This document shows positions 1 through 8,305 of a DNA stretch of 20,194 bases, in pieces. The translations under genes were made by a program, and so were the position numbers. The notes below the pieces were generated by a model. It saw only the letters and a list, made by a program, of their open reading frames with translations. It was not told the DNA's origin and ran no database searches. This DNA comes from JAAYCI01 sp964371725 (GTDB lineage Bacteria > Bacillota > Clostridia > Oscillospirales > Ruminococcaceae): NCBI GenBank assembly GCA_964371725.1, contig CAYJNQ010000032.1:1-20194 (forward strand), given 5' to 3'. The number at the start of each line of letters is the position of its first letter. The stretch's first letter is position 1.

Positions 1-80
1 CGCTATTTTTATGCTATCCGGCCAAACGTATTCAACCGAGCTCCTCCAAGATAGTTCTGTTTGATTGCATTTTCGCCATA

Positions 81-110
81 AAAAACCGACCTTCCAATTG
101 TTCGGTTTTG
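81..110 (-). terminator. Intrinsic terminator of the hydrogenase operon
   Basis: On the minus strand an 8-bp perfect stem (AAAACCGA / TCGGTTTT, arms 82-89 and 102-109) with a 12-nt loop is followed directly by a run of six T. It lies about 105 nt downstream of the last hydrogenase gene and is the only terminator-like structure I see reading in that direction. The stem is AT-rich at its base, so efficiency is uncertain. Confidence 0.6.
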
Positions 111-135
111 GGCCTAACTTTTGGGGGGTCGGAAT

Positions 136-160
136 ATTTTCCAAACGGAAAATGTTTTTT
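136..160 (+). terminator. Possible rightward hairpin terminator
   Basis: A 7-bp perfect stem, ATTTTCC and GGAAAAT, with an AAAC loop (136-153) is followed by G and six T on the plus strand. It could stop a rightward transcript entering from left of the window and would make the junction with the hydrogenase operon convergent. The stem has only two GC pairs and no plus-strand gene is visible to its left, so this is weak. The rest of 1-214 shows no gene. Confidence 0.3.
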
Positions 161-214
161 GGTATATTCTATTTTCAAACCACCTGTGTTTGCAAAATTC
201 AAACAGCCCGAAAA

Positions 215-1642
215 TCATAGCAGCTGTTGTACGGCATTGCTTATCGTTTTTTCCAAAGCCTCCTTGCCATATATGTCCACACAGCTTTTGCATTTTGTGC
301 CATGCGTTAAGCATCCGGCTCCACCGATGCATCCATCTTTACACGCCATTCCCTCTATGAAATTTTCGTCTAGGCGATCTTTTGATTTTTTCAGCAGTGC
401 CACCTTTGCCTCCTGAATACCATCGCAACGAAGAGCATTTACCTCGAGGTTCAAATTTTGCTCTTTTGCCGCTTGCACCACTGCATCCGACAAACCACCG
501 CTACGCGCAAAAATACGTCCAAAGTAGGAGGCATTTTCCAACACTTCTTTCTCCAACGTGGTGATGTCAATATCGCGGGCATCAAACAGTGCTTGCAACT
601 CTTCAAAAGTAAGCACACTGTCTACATAAGGGCTTACATGGGGCAATTTGATTTCGGCTTTTTTTGCTGTGCACGGCCCAATGAACACGAGATAGCTGGA
701 GGGTTCTCTCTCTTTAATGTATTTTGCCAGTGTTGCCATGGGCGAAAGTTGGTGTGAAATATGCTGTGCCAGCTGCGGAAATTCATTTTGTGTATAACGC
801 ACAAATGCAGGGCAACAGGAGCTCGTCAAAAAACCTTTTTCAGCCAGTTCCTGCGCCTCGGTCAGGGCCACCATATCGGCCCCCAAAGCCACCTCTACCA
901 CACTGTGAAATCCTAGGTGTTTGATACCGCTCACCACCTGCCCCAGTTTTGCATAGGAAAACTGGCCTGAGATGGATGGAGCCACCAAGGCATATACTTT
1001 GGTCTTTGGGTTTTGCTCTGCATTTTTCAGGGCATCTACAATGTCCAAAATATACGATTTATCCACAATGGAACCAAATGGGCACTGGTACACACAGGCA
1101 CCACAGGCAATGCATTTGTCGTTATCAATCACAGCTGCCTCGGTGTTTACCCCTTTTCGAATGGCCTTCACGGCGCAAGCAGTCTCGCACGGGCGTTGCA
1201 AACTGATAATGGCATGATAGGGGCACATTTTGGCACATGCACCACAGCCCACACATTTATGCTTATCAATGTGTGCCGAGCGATTTTCATCAAAAAAGAT
1301 AGCTTCGGGCCTGCAGGCATCTTTGCAACGATGTGAAAGACAACCGCGGCAGGCTTCTGTTACCGAGTATCCCCCCACCGGGCAACCATCGCAGGCAATT
1401 TCGATCACCTCGATAACATTGTTGTTTTCTTTGTCTCCACCCATGGCAATATTCACACGCTCTGCTAAAATAGCCCGTTCCTTGTAAACACAGCAACGCA
1501 TCGTGGCCTCTTTCCCACTTATAATTTCTTTGGGAATTTCATTGACTTTATGCAACAAATCCCCAAGAAACGCATGCTTTGCCACACTGCGAAGCACTTG
1601 ATATTTTAAATATTGAACCTTGGTTTCAAAAATTTTCATCAT
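215..1642 (-). CDS. Group B monomeric [FeFe]-hydrogenase
   Basis: Cytoplasmic iron hydrogenase, reversible 2H+ + 2e- to H2, probably with ferredoxin as electron partner. The N-terminal third (residues about 84-187) is packed with Fe-S cysteines, including C98/101/106/110, C130/133/136/140 and C177/180/183/187. The H-domain shows TSSCCPAF (C276, C277), IGPCTAKKAE (C324) and MACKDGCIGG (C434, C438). Thus all four H-cluster ligands and the neighbouring proton-relay cysteine C276 are kept, so I expect catalytic activity. TSCCPAF in place of TSCCPGW and the 475-residue length fit group B enzymes such as the C. pasteurianum CpIII type. It is last in a four-gene cluster, 8 nt after the phosphatase. 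Two ATGs are adjacent; an AAGGGGG site sits better for the second (1639). Three extra C-terminal cysteines (C444, C451, C454) may bind another metal. Confidence 0.9.
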   Translation of the reverse strand: MMKIFETKVQYLKYQVLRSVAKHAFLGDLLHKVNEIPKEIISGKEATMRCCVYKERAILAERVNIAMGGDKENNNVIEVIEIACDGCPVGGYSVTEACRGCLSHRCKDACRPEAIFFDENRSAHIDKHKCVGCGACAKMCPYHAIISLQRPCETACAVKAIRKGVNTEAAVIDNDKCIACGACVYQCPFGSIVDKSYILDIVDALKNAEQNPKTKVYALVAPSISGQFSYAKLGQVVSGIKHLGFHSVVEVALGADMVALTEAQELAEKGFLTSSCCPAFVRYTQNEFPQLAQHISHQLSPMATLAKYIKEREPSSYLVFIGPCTAKKAEIKLPHVSPYVDSVLTFEELQALFDARDIDITTLEKEVLENASYFGRIFARSGGLSDAVVQAAKEQNLNLEVNALRCDGIQEAKVALLKKSKDRLDENFIEGMACKDGCIGGAGCLTHGTKCKSCVDIYGKEALEKTISNAVQQLL

Positions 1643-1650
1643 TTCCCCCT

Positions 1651-2826
1651 TTAAAAATAGCTCAATTTAATGTGCTTTCCCATCATCTTCATATGGCTTG
1701 CCAATTCTTCTATCAATTGCATTTTAATATTGAAGTTGAGGGGCAAGTGAGGATTTTGGTGGGCCGGATTCACCGCGCGGCCCACATAAAAATTGATATC
1801 CGTTGCCTGTTCGAACAAAAGGCGGGCAAGGCGGCATGCACCGTCTTTTCCATAGCGCCAACTTTCATATAAATGGTTGTCTTTCACATAGTCCTGTGCA
1901 AATTGCAAGGTTTTGCTAATGGTCAGAACCCCCTCTGTCACCAAATCTACCCCGTCCAGTTCTGCGGTAGGTGGTACATCGTCTGCATAAAAATCCAAAC
2001 TAGCCTTTAGCGGTTTTTGCAAATATTCGGCTGCAAGGGTAGATGTAGTGCCACCACACACAATGTGCTTGCCCTCTTTTCCAAAAAAAAGCGACATCAT
2101 TTTGCCACAATCTTCGCGATTGGCCGGAGGGCCAAAAAGTAAATTAACCGATTCTCGTTTGCGCATATGTAGCACACAAACACTTGTATCATCGCCAAAA
2201 CGATGGTCATATAGTTGCTCGCATTTGTCCAAAAGTGCTTGACTTAGTGCTTTTGCCGTAAAATCTTTTTGGCACAATGGCTTCATATACTGAATGATGT
2301 CTTGCCGTTGCCAACCAAAGTTGAGAACGGAGCCCACACCGGCATGGATACAGCCGTCGCTAAGCACAAAGAAGCGATCCCCTTCGCGTAAAGCAAGTTT
2401 GGAAACCAAAATTTTCTTTTCGTCCACATGAAGTTCACTGTAGGGAAATTCCAGCGGTTGCCCCTCTCGGAACAAAATCACCCTTGGATTATCATACTGG
2501 AAAACTTCTACTTCACGACGATTTTTCGAAACATTGAGAACAGTAAATGTAGAATAGGCAATTTCACGCACGGCACAAACGGGCAAGGTCTTGGCCACAC
2601 TGCGCACGCAATCCGTCAAATCCAATTTGCTTGCTATCATGGTAGACAGCATTTTCGCCGTTAGGGTAGACAGAATGTTTGCCTTCACACCACTGCCAAG
2701 CCCGTCGGCCAGCACCAAGGTTTTAGAACCGTCTGCATTTTCCGTCACCTCGATATGGTCTCCGCAAAGTTCTTCCCCGTGCTTATGTGCAAAGCTAAAA
2801 CCCACATCACAGCTTAGGTTGGTCAT
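1651..2826 (-). CDS. SpoIIE-family PP2C protein phosphatase with extra C-terminal domain
   Basis: Metal-dependent serine/threonine phosphatase of the SpoIIE/RsbU class. Metal-binding signatures are visible: D23 in CGDH, D41-G42 in LADGLGSG, D157 in LSDG and GDD at 211-213. The catalytic domain takes up about residues 1-220. The remaining 170 residues contain a Gly/Thr-rich stretch (VCGGTTSTLAAEYL) and a basic C-terminus, and I do not recognise them as a named domain. There is no transmembrane segment or receiver domain. The start overlaps the end of the sensory hydrogenase gene by 20 nt, with AAAGGAG about 10 nt upstream, so translation is probably coupled. The context makes it the likely output module of the hydrogenase sensor, reversing a serine/threonine phosphorylation on an unknown target; no cognate kinase gene is in the window. 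Confidence 0.88.
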   Translation of the reverse strand: MTNLSCDVGFSFAHKHGEELCGDHIEVTENADGSKTLVLADGLGSGVKANILSTLTAKMLSTMIASKLDLTDCVRSVAKTLPVCAVREIAYSTFTVLNVSKNRREVEVFQYDNPRVILFREGQPLEFPYSELHVDEKKILVSKLALREGDRFFVLSDGCIHAGVGSVLNFGWQRQDIIQYMKPLCQKDFTAKALSQALLDKCEQLYDHRFGDDTSVCVLHMRKRESVNLLFGPPANREDCGKMMSLFFGKEGKHIVCGGTTSTLAAEYLQKPLKASLDFYADDVPPTAELDGVDLVTEGVLTISKTLQFAQDYVKDNHLYESWRYGKDGACRLARLLFEQATDINFYVGRAVNPAHQNPHLPLNFNIKMQLIEELASHMKMMGKHIKLSYF

Positions 2827-4495
2827 CGCCCAAAGACTCCTTTAGTTTGGTTAAGGCAATTTTGGTTTCTGCCGTGGTTTCACCCAATAGGGAGGCAATT
2901 TCTTGCACCACGCGCATCTGCTTTTCAATCACCTTGTTTGTGGTTTCAACCGTTTTGTGGCGCAGTTCTTCTTTTTTGTTTTTTTCGGCCACATCTTCGC
3001 TGATGTCGCGCATCAAACACACAAAAATGCGATACTGCCCGTCGAAACGGATGGTTTGCTCTACATAGCGGTCGTATTCGGCCAAATACCGGCTCTGGTT
3101 CACAATTGGCTCGTGGGTGTCTTGCACATCCATAAAGGGGGTTGGGTCTAAAATGCGCACCACCGCTTCCCCCAGCACATCTTCCTCTTTCCGAATGTTC
3201 ATCAGTTTTAAAGCGGCCGTGTTGATTTTTTGCACCTCAAAGCGTTCGTTCAGTACCACAATCGCGCTGGGAGAATCCTTGATGATATTGTCGGACATGC
3301 TTTCGGCCTTGTCCATCAAAAAGGGAAGGCACATATTTAAATCCGCCTTACCTTGTAGCACGGCAACTGCCTTTTCTCTGCAAGAATTGTATCCGCAGGA
3401 TCCGCAATCCAATTCGTCTATTTTTGATGTTTTTCCAAGTTTTTTTAAAACCCCTGCAATTTCTTGCTGCGAAGGGCGTATACTTTGAGAAAACCGCGGC
3501 AACATTTCCTTGTGCAAACGCGCGGTATCCTGTGTTGTCAAAGGGAAATCCAAAAGTCCGGCATAGCGGCTCACCCGCATATAATGGCTTACCGGCCTGT
3601 GCTGTTCTGTTTGCAAAACCGGACCACCAATACAGCTTCCCTTGCAGGCAGATAGCTCCAAAAAACATCGATCCAGGTTCCCTGTCTGAACATTTTCAAG
3701 CGCTTGTATGCAATTTTCAACACCATCCACGGCCATATAGGTATAGTCACTCGGTTTTTGAATCATGCTTTGGATGATTCCGCCTGTGAGGGGAAAAAAG
3801 CGTGCACGGCTATGTTCGTTTTCGTCTTGTTCGTGTGGCACCGAAATCTCTTTATCACAAAGCATCCGACCGAGCTCTTCAAAGGTAAGTGCGGCATCTA
3901 CATAACCGTTGTAAGCATCCGCCTCGTCTTTTTTGGCAACACAGGGGCCCACAAACACCACCTTGGCATCTGGCATGCGCTGTTTTATATTTTGTGCATG
4001 TGCCTGCATAGGGGAAAGGATGGGTGCAAGATAGGAAAGCGCACCGGGATAATATTTTTGAATGAGCAAATTCACCGAATGGCAGGCAGAGCTGATAAGC
4101 ATAGGTGGCTTTTCTTGCTCTAAGATGCGGCTGTACTCGTTTTTCACAAGAGTGGCGCCAATGGCGGTTTCTTCGGCATCAAAAAAACCATACTTTTTTA
4201 AAGCCCCACGCACAGCTTCGATGCCGCTTTCCTGATAGGTTGCCACAAAGGAAGGTGCAATGCTGACCACCACCGTATCATGGGCTTGCAAAAGGGTATT
4301 CACGGTTTCAATGCTACATGAAATCTCCTTCGCATTTTGTGGGCAATTCACAAAACATTGGCCACATAAAATGCATTCATCCGCAACAATATTGGCCTGC
4401 CCGCCCGAAAAACGAATGGATTTTACCGGGCAATTGCGAATGCATTTATGGCAATTTTTGCAATTTGATTTTTTTAGACGCAAATGTTCTGCCAT
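2807..4495 (-). CDS. hydS: Putative H2-sensing group C [FeFe]-hydrogenase with PAS domain (HydS-like)
   Basis: Domain order: two [4Fe-4S] motifs (C12/15/18/22 and C41/44/47/51), hydrogenase H-domain (about 70-330), a further Fe-S motif (C374/377/382 and C399), a PAS domain (about 402-500), and a charged, probably coiled-coil tail. H-cluster ligands are kept: C138 in SSACHS, C185 in VGPCVAKKDE, and C284 and C288 in ACKGSCIGG. The cysteine next to the first ligand, which relays protons in catalytic enzymes, is A137 here. Loss of this residue is a known trait of sensory group C enzymes such as Thermotoga HydS, whose turnover is low. The inference is that H2 or the redox state of the H-cluster alters the PAS domain and a partner, most likely the phosphatase encoded next. 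There is no membrane segment. It follows the small ferredoxin gene by 11 nt. The symbol is by analogy. Confidence 0.88.
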   Translation of the reverse strand: MAEHLRLKKSNCKNCHKCIRNCPVKSIRFSGGQANIVADECILCGQCFVNCPQNAKEISCSIETVNTLLQAHDTVVVSIAPSFVATYQESGIEAVRGALKKYGFFDAEETAIGATLVKNEYSRILEQEKPPMLISSACHSVNLLIQKYYPGALSYLAPILSPMQAHAQNIKQRMPDAKVVFVGPCVAKKDEADAYNGYVDAALTFEELGRMLCDKEISVPHEQDENEHSRARFFPLTGGIIQSMIQKPSDYTYMAVDGVENCIQALENVQTGNLDRCFLELSACKGSCIGGPVLQTEQHRPVSHYMRVSRYAGLLDFPLTTQDTARLHKEMLPRFSQSIRPSQQEIAGVLKKLGKTSKIDELDCGSCGYNSCREKAVAVLQGKADLNMCLPFLMDKAESMSDNIIKDSPSAIVVLNERFEVQKINTAALKLMNIRKEEDVLGEAVVRILDPTPFMDVQDTHEPIVNQSRYLAEYDRYVEQTIRFDGQYRIFVCLMRDISEDVAEKNKKEELRHKTVETTNKVIEKQMRVVQEIASLLGETTAETKIALTKLKESLGDDQPKL

Positions 4496-4506
4496 TTCAC
4501 CACCAC

Positions 4507-4752
4507 CTAAACCTGCACTCTTGCAAGCACTTCTGTTTCAAAAAAATGCAGCGTTGTTTTGGGACATACCGAAAAAATCTGCTCGTCTATTTGCACACAT
4601 ACCCCACTTTGGCAGTTGCCCAGGCAAAAGGTGCCACACAATTCCACCTGCTCTTCCACACTCTTTTCTTTCACCAATTGTTGCAGTTGTTCTATCACCG
4701 AGCGCGCACCTTTTAAATGGCAGGAACTGCCAATACATACCGTCAGTTTCAT
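4507..4752 (-). CDS. Small thioredoxin-like [2Fe-2S] ferredoxin (NuoE/HydC-like)
   Basis: An 81-residue protein with the [2Fe-2S] pattern of the NuoE/HndA thioredoxin-like ferredoxins: C6-x4-C11 and C43-x3-C47 in CLGNC. HLKGA follows the first pair, as is usual for the family. It lacks the N-terminal helical extension of full NuoE subunits (about 160 residues), so it is the stand-alone form. The start has AAGGAGC about 9 nt upstream. It is first in the hydrogenase cluster and probably passes electrons to or from one of the two hydrogenases. C39 and C52 are additional cysteines not needed for the cluster. Confidence 0.85.
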   Translation of the reverse strand: MKLTVCIGSSCHLKGARSVIEQLQQLVKEKSVEEQVELCGTFCLGNCQSGVCVQIDEQIFSVCPKTTLHFFETEVLARVQV

Positions 4753-4776
4753 TTCACACTTGCTCCTTGTTATTTA

Positions 4777-4820
4777 CAAAACACCGGCAAAACGAATCAT
4801 CCTGTTTTGCCGGTGTTTTG
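4777..4820 (-). terminator. Perfect 17-bp hairpin between the kinase gene and the hydrogenase operon
   Basis: Arms 4777-4793 and 4804-4820 are exact reverse complements (core ACACCGGC / GCCGGTGT flanked by A4/T4) around a 10-nt loop. Read leftward it comes 51 nt after the phosphotransferase stop and ends in GTTTTG then TAAATAA, as expected of a terminator. It also lies only 24 nt before the ferredoxin start codon, so any transcript entering the hydrogenase genes from upstream must read through it. It may act as an attenuator or processing site. Confidence 0.65.
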
Positions 4821-4871
4821 CTTCTATGCACTTGCACACGATTACAACCGTGTTTGCCTTACCCGCAAAAA

Positions 4872-5622
4872 TTATTGGTAGGCTGCCACATCCAACCAAC
4901 GCATTAAGAAAGTGGCTTCTTCCTCTTTTTCTTTCACAAACTGGGAGGCCGCCACAATGGGGAGCCACTGCTGCACATATGCCTTGTCTGTTCCCGATTG
5001 TGTGCAAAAAATTTCCAGATAACGTTCGGCCATCTGTTCTTTTTTGTCCAAATAGAATAGCAAGTATGTTCTTGCCACATCGGCCGAGGCATTGCCCTGT
5101 GTCACATGCGACCAATCGATGACATAGGGGTTGCCATTTGCATCTATCAGCACATTGCNNNNNNNNNNAATCGCCATGGCACACTTTTTCGTGTTTTGGC
5201 ATACCCTGCAAGCGTGCTAAAAGCTCATAGCGCACACTTTCTTCCAATTTTGCCTCGTTCATTTTGCGCGTCATTTTGTCTTTCAGTTTGTTAAGCAAGG
5301 GCGATTTCCGCATGTGAATTTCGGTTTGCAAACGCACAAACAGTTGCAAATACTCCTCTTCTTTATCGGGGTTTTCTAAAAACAATTGCTCCAGTGTTTT
5401 GCCCTCGATGCACTCCGATATAATGGCCCAGCACCCGTCTATTTTGCGCACTTCCAGCACCTTTGGCACCGGCAAGCCCGTTTCGCTTACGCGAGACTGA
5501 TTCAAGGCCTCGTTGAGAATATCAGACTGCGAAAAACTGGCATCGAACACTTTGATAATGCTGCTACCGTCTTTGTAGATAGTTTTGTTGCTACGCTGTG
5601 CTACAATTTGATTCAGTTTCAT
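4872..5622 (-). CDS. TIGR02172-type aminoglycoside-phosphotransferase-fold kinase, interrupted by an assembly gap
   Basis: Small-molecule kinase of the APH/choline-kinase fold, closest by eye to the TIGR02172 paralogous family of Clostridia and Fibrobacter. The substrate is unknown and antibiotic resistance should not be assumed. Visible motifs are a nucleotide-binding N-lobe (VIKVFD-like), PKHEKVCHGD (catalytic loop, D151) and VIDWSH (metal-binding Asp). Ten N at 5159-5168 fall inside the HGDxxxxN catalytic loop and put the two halves in different frames. Nine unknown bases instead would give exactly HGD-x4-NVLI, as in the family, and a 249-residue protein. I therefore treat it as one intact gene with a miscounted gap. 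The start at 5622 is preferred: GGGGAGG, next to the adhE stop, lies about 10 nt upstream, whereas an ATG at 5631 is too close to it. It follows adhE by 16 nt. Confidence 0.8.
5159..5168. other. Run of ten ambiguous bases (assembly gap)
   Basis: Ten consecutive N lie within the phosphotransferase gene. A gap length of 10 shifts the reading frame by one base, and 9 (or 9 plus a multiple of 3) restores it. This points to a consensus or scaffolding artefact and not to a biological lesion. Confidence 0.97.
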
Positions 5623-5638
5623 TTTTCTCATTCCTCCC

Positions 5639-8254
5639 CTAGGCCTTTTTTCCATAATAGGCACGCAGATACAGCTCTTTCATTTCACTCATCAAGGGAT
5701 ACCGTGGGTTTGCACCGGTGCACTGGTCATCAAAGGCAAGTTCCGTCATTTCGTCCAATTTCGCAAGAAATTCAGCTTCATCAACGCCATAAGCTTGGAT
5801 GCTGTCTCGGATGCCGATTTTCACTTTCAATTCGTCGATAGCGGCGATGAGCGCCTCCACTTTATCGGCATCTGTTTTGCCGGAAAGGCCCAGATACTGT
5901 GCAATTTCGGCATAGCGGGAGATGGCGTTTGGATGGTCATATTGTGAGAAGGAACCCATTTTGGTGGGCGCTTCCACAGCGTTGAAGCGGATGACTTCGC
6001 CAATCAACAGGGCGTTGGCCACACCATGTGGCAGGTGATAGAACGCACCCAGTTTGTGTGCCATCGAGTGGCAAATTCCCAAAAATGCGTTGGCAAATGC
6101 CATACCGGCCATGGTGGCCGCATTGGCCATTTTTTCCCTGGCCACAATGTCGGTTTTGCCCTCGTTATAGGCCCTTGGCAGATACTCGAAAATGGTTTTT
6201 AAAGCCTTCAGTGCCATGCCGTCCGTGTAATCGGTGGCCATCACCGAGGCATAGGCTTCCAGGGCATGGGTAACGGCATCAATGCCGGAGGCGGCCGTTA
6301 ACCCCTGTGGTGCATCCATCATCAAATCCGGGTCTACAATGGCCATATTCGGCATTAGCTCATAGTCGGCTAAGGGATATTTCATACCGCAGCTTTCGTC
6401 TGTAATCACGGCGAAGGGAGTCACCTCAGAACCGGTGCCCGCCGTGGTGGGAACAGCGATGAAGTAGGCCTTTTCGCCCATTTTGGGAAACGCATACACA
6501 CGCTTGCGGATGTCCATAAAACGCATGGACATGTCGGCAAAATCGGCATTCGGATGTTCATACAGCACCCACATGATTTTGGCAGCATCCATGGCCGAGC
6601 CACCTCCAAGGGCAATGATGCAATCCGGCTCAAAGGCGGCCATAGCCTTGGCACCGGCTCTGGCGCTGGCAAGGGTGGGGTCCGGCTCCACATCAAAGAA
6701 GCAGGTGTAGGAAATACCCATGGCTTCAAGGCGATCTGTCACCGGTTTTGCATACCCGTTTTGATATAAAAATTGGTCCGTCACCACAAACACTTTTTTC
6801 TTACCAAGCACGGTATTCAGTTCGTCCAGTGCCACCGAAAGGCAACCTTTTTTAATGTATAGTTTACTGGGTGCACGGAACCAAAGCATATTCTCTCTCC
6901 TCTCAGCCACCGTTTTGATGTTGAGCAAATGTTTCACGCCCACATTGTCCGACACAGAGTTTCCTCCCCAAGATCCACAACCCAAAGTGAGCGAAGGCGC
7001 CAAATTGAAATTGTATAAGTCTCCAATGCCACCATGGGAAGAAGGGGTGTTCACCACAATGCGGCAGGCTTTCATTCTAGCGGCAAATTGGTTCAATTTT
7101 TCTCGTTCTTTCGTGTCATCTAAGTAAACAGAAGCCGTGTGGCCAATGCCGCCGTCTTCCACAAGTTGTTGTGCTTTGTTTAAAGCGTCTTCGAAATTTT
7201 CGCTTTTGTACATAGCCAAAACAGGAGACAGTTTTTCGTGTGCAAAGGCTTCACTTGGCTGCACACTGCTGACTTCTCCAATGAGAATTTTTGTTTCTTT
7301 GGGCACCGAAACCCCCGAAAGCTCTGCAATTCGATGAGCACTTTGCCCCACAATTTTGGCATTTAATGCCCCGTTGATGAGAATGGTATTGCGCACCTTG
7401 TCGCATTCGTCTGGTTTTAATATGGTGCAACCCCGGAAAACAAACTCCTTTTTGACCGCCTCATAGATTTTTTTGTCTACAATCACCGATTGCTCAGAGG
7501 CACAAATCATGCCGTTGTCAAATGTTTTGGAATGAATCACCGAGCTCACGGCCAACAAAACATCGGCACTGCTGTCGATGACGGCAGGGGTGTTGCCCGC
7601 GCCCACGCCCAAAGCCGGCTTACCACTGCTGTAGGCAGCTTTCACCATGCCAGGGCCACCGGTGGCCAAAATGAGGTCAGCTTCTTTCATCACAAGATTG
7701 GTGAGATCCAAAGAAGGCACGTCTATCCAGCCGATGATGCCCTTGGGGGCGCCGGCGGCAACGGCGGCTTCCAATACAATTTTGGAAGCTTCTATGGTAC
7801 AATTTTTTGCCCTTGGATGCGGGCTGATGATGATGCCGTTGCGGCTTTTGAGGGCCAGCAAGGTTTTAAAAATGGCCGTAGAGGTTGGGTTTGTGGTGGG
7901 AATAACGGCCGCAATCACCCCCACCGGTTCTGCAATTTTCATGGTGCCAAAGGCCTTATTTTCCTCTATCACACCGCAGGTTTTCGTGTCTTTATAGGCG
8001 TTGTAAATGTATTCCGCCGCATAGTTGTTTTTAATCACCTTGTCTTCCACAATGCCCATGCCGGTTTCGGCAACGGCCATTTTGGCAAGCGGCAGGCGCG
8101 CCGAGGCCGCCGCAGTGGCTGCTGCCAAAAATATTTTGTCCACTTGCTCTTGCGTAAAGCTTGCAAACTGCATTTGTGCCTTGCGTACTTCGGTAAATTG
8201 AGCCTCTAGCATTTCCACACTGTCCACCACTAAATACGGGCTTGCTTTGTCCAT
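5639..8254 (-). CDS. adhE: Bifunctional aldehyde-alcohol dehydrogenase AdhE
   Basis: Converts acetyl-CoA to acetaldehyde and then ethanol, using two NADH, and assembles into cytoplasmic spirosomes. The N-terminal CoA-acylating aldehyde dehydrogenase (about 1-440) shows the catalytic cysteine C251 in NGMICASEQS and the GVGAGNTPAVID motif. The C-terminal iron-dependent alcohol dehydrogenase (about 455-871) shows GGGSAMDAAKIMW for NADH binding. Its iron site lies in DAVTHALEAY and CHSMAHKLGAFYHLPHG. At 871 residues it is a full-length enzyme (E. coli AdhE has 891). The start is supported by AGGAGG 8 nt upstream. The promoter region carries a candidate Rex operator. Ethanol formation from acetyl-CoA competes with H2 formation for reductant, which makes its place just upstream of the H2-sensor cluster meaningful. 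Confidence 0.98.
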   Translation of the reverse strand: MDKASPYLVVDSVEMLEAQFTEVRKAQMQFASFTQEQVDKIFLAAATAAASARLPLAKMAVAETGMGIVEDKVIKNNYAAEYIYNAYKDTKTCGVIEENKAFGTMKIAEPVGVIAAVIPTTNPTSTAIFKTLLALKSRNGIIISPHPRAKNCTIEASKIVLEAAVAAGAPKGIIGWIDVPSLDLTNLVMKEADLILATGGPGMVKAAYSSGKPALGVGAGNTPAVIDSSADVLLAVSSVIHSKTFDNGMICASEQSVIVDKKIYEAVKKEFVFRGCTILKPDECDKVRNTILINGALNAKIVGQSAHRIAELSGVSVPKETKILIGEVSSVQPSEAFAHEKLSPVLAMYKSENFEDALNKAQQLVEDGGIGHTASVYLDDTKEREKLNQFAARMKACRIVVNTPSSHGGIGDLYNFNLAPSLTLGCGSWGGNSVSDNVGVKHLLNIKTVAERRENMLWFRAPSKLYIKKGCLSVALDELNTVLGKKKVFVVTDQFLYQNGYAKPVTDRLEAMGISYTCFFDVEPDPTLASARAGAKAMAAFEPDCIIALGGGSAMDAAKIMWVLYEHPNADFADMSMRFMDIRKRVYAFPKMGEKAYFIAVPTTAGTGSEVTPFAVITDESCGMKYPLADYELMPNMAIVDPDLMMDAPQGLTAASGIDAVTHALEAYASVMATDYTDGMALKALKTIFEYLPRAYNEGKTDIVAREKMANAATMAGMAFANAFLGICHSMAHKLGAFYHLPHGVANALLIGEVIRFNAVEAPTKMGSFSQYDHPNAISRYAEIAQYLGLSGKTDADKVEALIAAIDELKVKIGIRDSIQAYGVDEAEFLAKLDEMTELAFDDQCTGANPRYPLMSEMKELYLRAYYGKKA

Positions 8255-8305
8255 TTGTGTTTCCTCCTACAGGTTAATTGCTGACAAGGGGTTTTACGGG
8301 TATCT

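Noticed and set aside
4767..4784. Second Rex-like sequence (TTGTTAT-N4-AAAACAC) before the ferredoxin gene
   Set aside because: Only about 10 of 14 consensus positions match, the right half is poor, and it overlaps the foot of the hairpin; in an AT-rich gap this is expected by chance.
4872..5177. Separate short gene downstream of the N run, or a pseudogene
   Set aside because: It carries the C-terminal half of the phosphotransferase (NVLI to the WSH motif and beyond), and nine missing bases instead of ten restore one continuous protein.
4872..5622. Aminoglycoside resistance gene
   Set aside because: The fold is shared, but the sequence resembles the TIGR02172 paralogous family and the context is fermentation; nothing supports an antibiotic substrate.
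7490..8209. Long plus-strand open frame opposite adhE
   Set aside because: It is the antisense frame of a highly conserved coding region, with no ribosome binding site or recognisable product.
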